64,000 nt of DNA from Alisma plantago-aquatica (Eukaryota; Streptophyta; Magnoliopsida; Alismatales; Alismataceae). The notes below the pieces were generated by a model. That model saw only the letters and a list, made by a program, of their open reading frames with translations, ran no database searches and was not told the origin of the DNA. Numbering within the stretch: the stretch's first letter is position 1; each line of letters starts with the position of its first letter. Both the position numbers and the translations under genes were made by a program. Below are positions 60,801 through 64,000 of this stretch, in pieces. The DNA lies in assembly GCA_963693085.1 (NCBI GenBank), contig OY856410.1, positions 1,329,461,804 through 1,329,525,803 on the forward strand, given 5' to 3'.

Positions 60801-62502
60801 CATGGGCTAAGAATGCATAACATCCTTGCCTCAACAGCTTATCAGCAACCATAGCTGATACAAGACAGGTGGGCAGAATCTTTCTTTCACCTTGAAAGAT
60901 CCATGTGTTGCTTTCATCAGCAAACACAGCCAACTTGGACTCACAATCCAAGACAACTCTATACCTTTCTAAGGTATCCATCCCAAGGATTATATCAAAT
61001 CCCTGCATATCAAGTGGTATAAGATCCACTTGAATGCGATGATCAGAAAAGAAAAGGATGCAGGGAGAACATACCTCCTGCAAAACGGCAGACCCACTCA
61101 ACGGAGTCTCTAACAACAAACTATCTGCTCTATGACTAACAGTCACATTGCAGTTACGAATCACTTCACGAGTGATGAAAGAGTGCGTAGCACCCGGATC
61201 AATCAGAACAGATACATTACAGGATATAGACATATCAGAATATAAAAGTTTCATCTGACCTGCCACTACCCGTGGATTGACCACTGCCTCAGGTGGGTTC
61301 ATAGCATAGAACCTCGCGGTTGCCTGGTGTTGAGGTGGTGCTGATGATCCAGCTTGAGACGCTTGTCCACGTCCTCGAGCTGCTCCTTGATGTTGTCTAT
61401 TCTGAGATCCCTGTTGATTCTGTCTCGGAGGTTGTTGTGTCACACCGATAGGTCTAGAACGACAATCCTTCATCAAGTGTCCCACCTTACCACAGTTATA
61501 GCAACTCTTCTCCTGTTGCTGTGGTCTGGGTGGTCCAGTAACGGACACTGATGCAGAACTGTGCGTCCCTTGAAGCGGTTGACTCCGTCCTCTACCTCTA
61601 CTTGGTGTCCATTGAGTTTGAAAACTCGATCTGGTTGGTGGAGGGTTAGGTGCAGAGAATCTAGGTTTCTTGGAATCCCTAGATGAAGAACCCTGGAACT
61701 GGGGATATCTTTTATGGGTTTGTCTTTTCTCAACAACAGATCTCTCTATCCTTCGGACTGACTCAACGAAGGTAGAGAATCTCTCTCTGTTTTCTAAGGC
61801 AGACACAGGGGTTGACATATCGGAATTCAAACCCTTTTCAAATCTTCTGATTCTTTCTTCGTCGGTAGCAGCCATATGCGGACAAAACCGCAACAGCTCC
61901 ATGAACTTAGCTTCATACTCGCTAATGTTCATCATACCCTGCCTTAGTTTCTCAAACTGAGAGATCTTCTCATCTAGGAAGGTCTTTGGAAAATATCTAT
62001 TGATAAATTCTCGACGAAACTCTTCCCATGAGAATTCTACTCCAGGTCTCTTCTGCTCTTCCATGTTCCACCAGTGACCAGCACTGCCTTTGAGAAGATA
62101 GACAGCATGTCTAACTTTCTCAGCTTCCGGAATCATAAGAATCCTGAAAGCCTTCTCCAACTCTGTCAACCATAAGTCAGCATCTGCAGGGTCGGCAGTT
62201 CCGAAGTACTCGGTAGCTCCGACACGACGAAGTCGTTCGAACGTCTTACCAATACCTTGTACTTCAGGCTGGACAGGTGCCCTAGGTGCAGGAATGGGCA
62301 TCCTATCGGTTATATGTGTCATGGCAGTCATGAACTGCCCGAACATCGCCTGTACAGCTGGATTACTCATGTCAGCTGGCTCGAACTGGGGTGGCTCTCT
62401 TGGTGACTCAGGTGCAGGTTGTTCTATTCTCGGAACTCTTGCACCGCCTCGAGGTGCACTAGCACTACTCTCTGCCACGTGCTCATGGCGATGTTCTGAC
62501 AT
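57847..62502 (-). CDS. Element C gag-pol polyprotein (intact)
   Basis: 1551 residues with no stop or frameshift, the length expected of a complete chromovirus polyprotein. Order: gag capsid ([14 protein letters not shown], about 160-175; [16 protein letters not shown]); CCHC knuckle [14 protein letters not shown] (about 332-345); protease [10 protein letters not shown] (about 430-440); reverse transcriptase from PYRMAPAEM to the catalytic FIDDILIYS (about 767); RNase H with [11 protein letters not shown] (about 916), YPTHDLELA and TDHKNLKY; integrase zinc finger (HPGSTKMY...CPVCQQVK, about 1140-1175) and DDE core (MDFVVGLP about 1207, VSDRGPQF about 1267, GQSERT about 1303); chromodomain-like tail [17 protein letters not shown] at the end. 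All catalytic acids of RT, RNase H and integrase are present. The protease has Pro in the second place of the usual D-T/S-G. The start Met lies about 115 nt after the PBS. Gag and pol are fused in one frame, as in other Tekay/Del elements. Confidence 0.97.
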   Translation of the reverse strand: MSEHRHEHVAESSASAPRGGARVPRIEQPAPESPREPPQFEPADMSNPAVQAMFGQFMTAMTHITDRMPIPAPRAPVQPEVQGIGKTFERLRRVGATEYFGTADPADADLWLTELEKAFRILMIPEAEKVRHAVYLLKGSAGHWWNMEEQKRPGVEFSWEEFRREFINRYFPKTFLDEKISQFEKLRQGMMNISEYEAKFMELLRFCPHMAATDEERIRRFEKGLNSDMSTPVSALENRERFSTFVESVRRIERSVVEKRQTHKRYPQFQGSSSRDSKKPRFSAPNPPPTRSSFQTQWTPSRGRGRSQPLQGTHSSASVSVTGPPRPQQQEKSCYNCGKVGHLMKDCRSRPIGVTQQPPRQNQQGSQNRQHQGAARGRGQASQAGSSAPPQHQATARFYAMNPPEAVVNPRVVAGQMKLLYSDMSISCNVSVLIDPGATHSFITREVIRNCNVTVSHRADSLLLETPLSGSAVLQEVCSPCILFFSDHRIQVDLIPLDMQGFDIILGMDTLERYRVVLDCESKLAVFADESNTWIFQGERKILPTCLVSAMVADKLLRQGCYAFLAHVIDITKESSNPAEVPIVREFKDVFPEELPGIPPPREIDFEINLIPDTKPIVQTPYRMAPAEMAELKKQLQELLERGFIRPSTSPWGAPVLFVKKKDGSMRLCIDYRQLNKVTIKNKYPLPRIDDLFDQLRGATVFSKIDLRSGYHQLRIKDSDISKSAFRTRYGHYEFTVMSFGLTNAPAAFMELMNRVFRPFLDQCVVVFIDDILIYSKDAQQHEQHLRQALTLLREHKLYAKFSKCEFWLPEVSFLGHVISASGICVDPTKVESVLQWEQPKTPTEIRSFLGLAGYYRRFIKNFSSIALPLTKLTRKDVPFSWSDKCQQSFQLLKERLTSAPVLVLPEQGKGYIVFCDASKNGLGCVLMQDKQVISFASRQLKKHEENYPTHDLELAAVVHALKIWRHYLYGETFQIFTDHKNLKYIFSQHELNMRQRRWMELIKDYDCTIDYHPGKANVVADALSRKSATSTMNRTQLNSLVCSRRDMLISLRQNNVQLKVSLLAGLLAKMHIKPTLREQIKEAQLDDAAVQHIRSEYGNEKQDGFHDSKDQVTCYNGRMIVPDVDNLRKLVLEEAHSSMYAMHPGSTKMYQNLKDLYWWPGMKKDVAEFVLRCPVCQQVKAEHQKPAGTMQPLPISQWKWDHVTMDFVVGLPRTSKGHDSIWVIVDRLTKTAHFLPVKTTYSAERLSELYVQEIVRLHGVPVTIVSDRGPQFTSRFWEQLHKALGTKLRFSTAFHPQTDGQSERTIQTLEDLLRACVLQFTGSWDLHLSLIEFAYNNSYQHSIDMAPYEALYGRRCRSPLCWFETGEHQLLGPDLVQQTTEKIKVIQHKIKTAQDRQKSYADKRRRPLEFLVGDKVYLKVSPWKGVLRFGRKGKLAPRYMGPYPIIERIGKVAYKLELPPELQRLHPVFHISMLKKCHPDTESVLQPMEVELNDDISYEEGPVSILDKRIKKLKKKDISLVKVLWNHRGIEEATWELEDEMRRKYPTLFS

Positions 62503-62617
62503 TCTTATGTATCTTCTTCTCCTGAGGAGCAGAAGATTCTATCAGATAAGGAAGGAGTACTAAAGGTAGACTCGACATCCTAAGTCCTATGCCTCTGTAG
62601 ACTCAACTGAACCTGGA

Positions 62618-62629
62618 GCTCTGATACCA
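62618..62629 (-). other. Primer binding site of element C (tRNA-iMet)
   Basis: The minus strand reads TGGTATCAGAGC, complementary to the 3' end of initiator tRNA-Met. Five bases (ATTAG on the minus strand) separate it from the LTR. Confidence 0.97.
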
Positions 62630-62634
62630 CTAAT

Positions 62635-64000
62635 TGTGGGGTCTGATCTCCAAACCATGACATAAACATGATTAAAACTTAGCGGAAGCGAATCGGTAAT
62701 CAGCGGAAGACAAAAATCACGGGAAATTAAAACTTTTCGAGATAAGAACTTGTATCCATAAAAACTCCTTTCATAAAGAGAGGTAACTGTTTACATCTCA
62801 GGATAATTACTTCTTGAGTAATTATATACATCAAGATACAAAATCTCAAGACCACATAACACAAGACTCCAAGACCTGAGAGTACAGAGGACACATGGGA
62901 CTGACTCTAACTACATCACATGGCAGGACAAATCTCCACCTGAGATTACTGCTGCCCCTGGTGCTGCTGCTGCTGAGACTGATCACCTGTAGGCTGGTTC
63001 CTTCGTCTCCGACGTCCACCTAAAAAGTTGAAGTCTACGGGGTGAGACAATTATACAGAATTGTCCCAGCGAGAGTTATAACTCTTCGCCAGAAGCTTTA
63101 TTATAACATCAAAGATTATTCTAAACAGTAAAGCCTTCAGAGCATTCTATAACAGTTGCAGATATAACAAGATCTCTACAAATTAGGAGATATGGAGAAT
63201 ATCAACATTATTGCAATGTAACATCAATCAACTAACTTGGAGTCATCTCTAACAAGTTATACTACACGGTTGATTATGTTTTACAAACAACATTATGCCC
63301 TGTGGAGATGAGGCTTACCACTCATACTCCAACTGATCGCTGAGAAGCCGCATCAGTATCATACATAGGTCATTAAGAGAGCCGGATTCTTATGACCTTC
63401 ACCTTCCTCAGTCAGTAAGAGGATCACTTGTAGGACATCTCATGTCTCTACTACTATAGCTTACCAGGGTAAACTGGTCCTTCGCTATTCTAGAGTCACA
63501 GTGGCGTTCTGTACTCTCTTCGTCATCAGGAGGTTTCATATTTACCTACCACTGATACGGATATCTGTGCTTTCTTCGTCATCAGGAGGTTTCATGTTTA
63601 CCTACCACTGATACGGTATGGAACTATAGTGAAGGATGGATGGATTCCACATCTACATCACTTTCCTACACTAGGATGTAAGGTTCTACACATCCATGTA
63701 CCCCACATACTCAAAAGTATGTGCTCCAGGAGTTCCCTAAGGAAAACCTGTTTCACCATCACTTAATTTCTGACAATGATGGATCTATGATCAGGGCTCT
63801 ACATTATACTTGATTAGTTAGGTACATTCAGTATTCTTTAACAGCATACATTGTTCTTCAAACAATAACAGTAGCATAGCAGCTATAAAAGAAGAATACT
63901 AAATGTAACAAGCCTAACTCATATCAATCATCATTCCTCATTATCCTCATCACAAGTCATCTCTAAAGCATGACCTTGATGGTATTCATGGCTCTCATAG
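62635..64000 (-). repeat. 5' LTR of element C (partial, runs off the window)
   Basis: The 1366 bp in the window are identical, base for base by eye, to 52854-54219. The remaining 3.6 kb, with the promoter, lie outside. Confidence 0.96.

Larger units (their letters stand above)
52854..64000 (-). mobile_element. Gypsy chromovirus C (Tekay/Del type), apparently intact, runs off the window
   Basis: Order on the minus strand: 5' LTR (62635 to beyond 64000), PBS (62618-62629), a single gag-pol frame (62502-57847), PPT (57798-57812), 3' LTR (57797-52854). If the two LTRs are equal in length the element is about 14.7 kb and ends near 67578, 3.6 kb past the window. The constant offset of 9781 and the absence of any mismatch over the 1366 bp shared by the two LTRs indicate a very recent insertion. 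The chromodomain-like tail and the TTTCGAGGACGAAAT block near the PPT point to the Tekay/Del clade. Confidence 0.97.

Noticed and set aside
58787..62563. Plus-strand frames over the element C gag-pol
   Set aside because: Antisense shadows of a confirmed long coding frame.

Overview
The window looks like repeat-rich nuclear DNA of a flowering plant. It is AT-rich and carries plant-type Ty3/gypsy chromoviruses primed by initiator tRNA-Met, Ty1/copia remnants, CACTA (En/Spm) DNA transposons, a plant L1-type LINE tail and long AT/GT/CT microsatellites. I recognise no host gene, tRNA, rRNA or bacterial feature. The species cannot be told from the sequence.

Layout. 1-8.3 kb: a decayed gypsy LTR (E, 1045-about 3412), a solo-like gypsy LTR (A, 4068-7259) that keeps its polypurine tract, a MITE with long terminal inverted repeats (7396-7793), and two copies of a short element (F1, F2), all set among microsatellites. 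10.8-12.2 kb: 5'-truncated LINE on the minus strand. 13.0-16.3 kb: gypsy LTR D plus a second LTR end. 19.7-27.1 kb: a large CACTA element with inverted ends and a transposase N-terminal exon; inside it lie a second CACTA end and a minus-strand copia gag/pol remnant. 29.9-30.15 kb: copia reverse transcriptase fragment, cut off by gypsy element B. 30155-41014: complete but dead gypsy chromovirus B (LTRs 2782 and 2784 bp, about 5% apart over the stretch I compared). 43357-49322: a 6 kb CACTA element with a CAT target duplication and no transposase. 51.7-52.3 kb: another CACTA end and an Athila-like gag remnant. 52854 to beyond 64000: gypsy chromovirus C of Tekay/Del type, with a 4944-bp LTR, an intact 1551-residue gag-pol and no difference between the LTRs over the 1366 bp that can be compared.

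How the parts work together: only element C looks able to move by itself. Its gag-pol supplies capsid, protease, reverse transcriptase/RNase H, integrase and a chromodomain-like tail, with PBS and PPT in the usual places. The other elements are remnants or depend on enzymes made elsewhere.

The most unusual signal is structural. Several gypsy LTRs carry a tandem array of hairpins about 0.5-1 kb from the LTR 3' end, in what should be the transcribed R/U5 leader. In LTR A four hairpins keep the same kind of 15-nt loop while their stems differ in sequence and stay perfectly paired. LTR B shows the same behaviour with different sequences. Element C adds a 26-bp tandem array of nested dyads and two copies of a 45-nt hairpin. 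This suggests selection for RNA (or DNA) structure in the leader.
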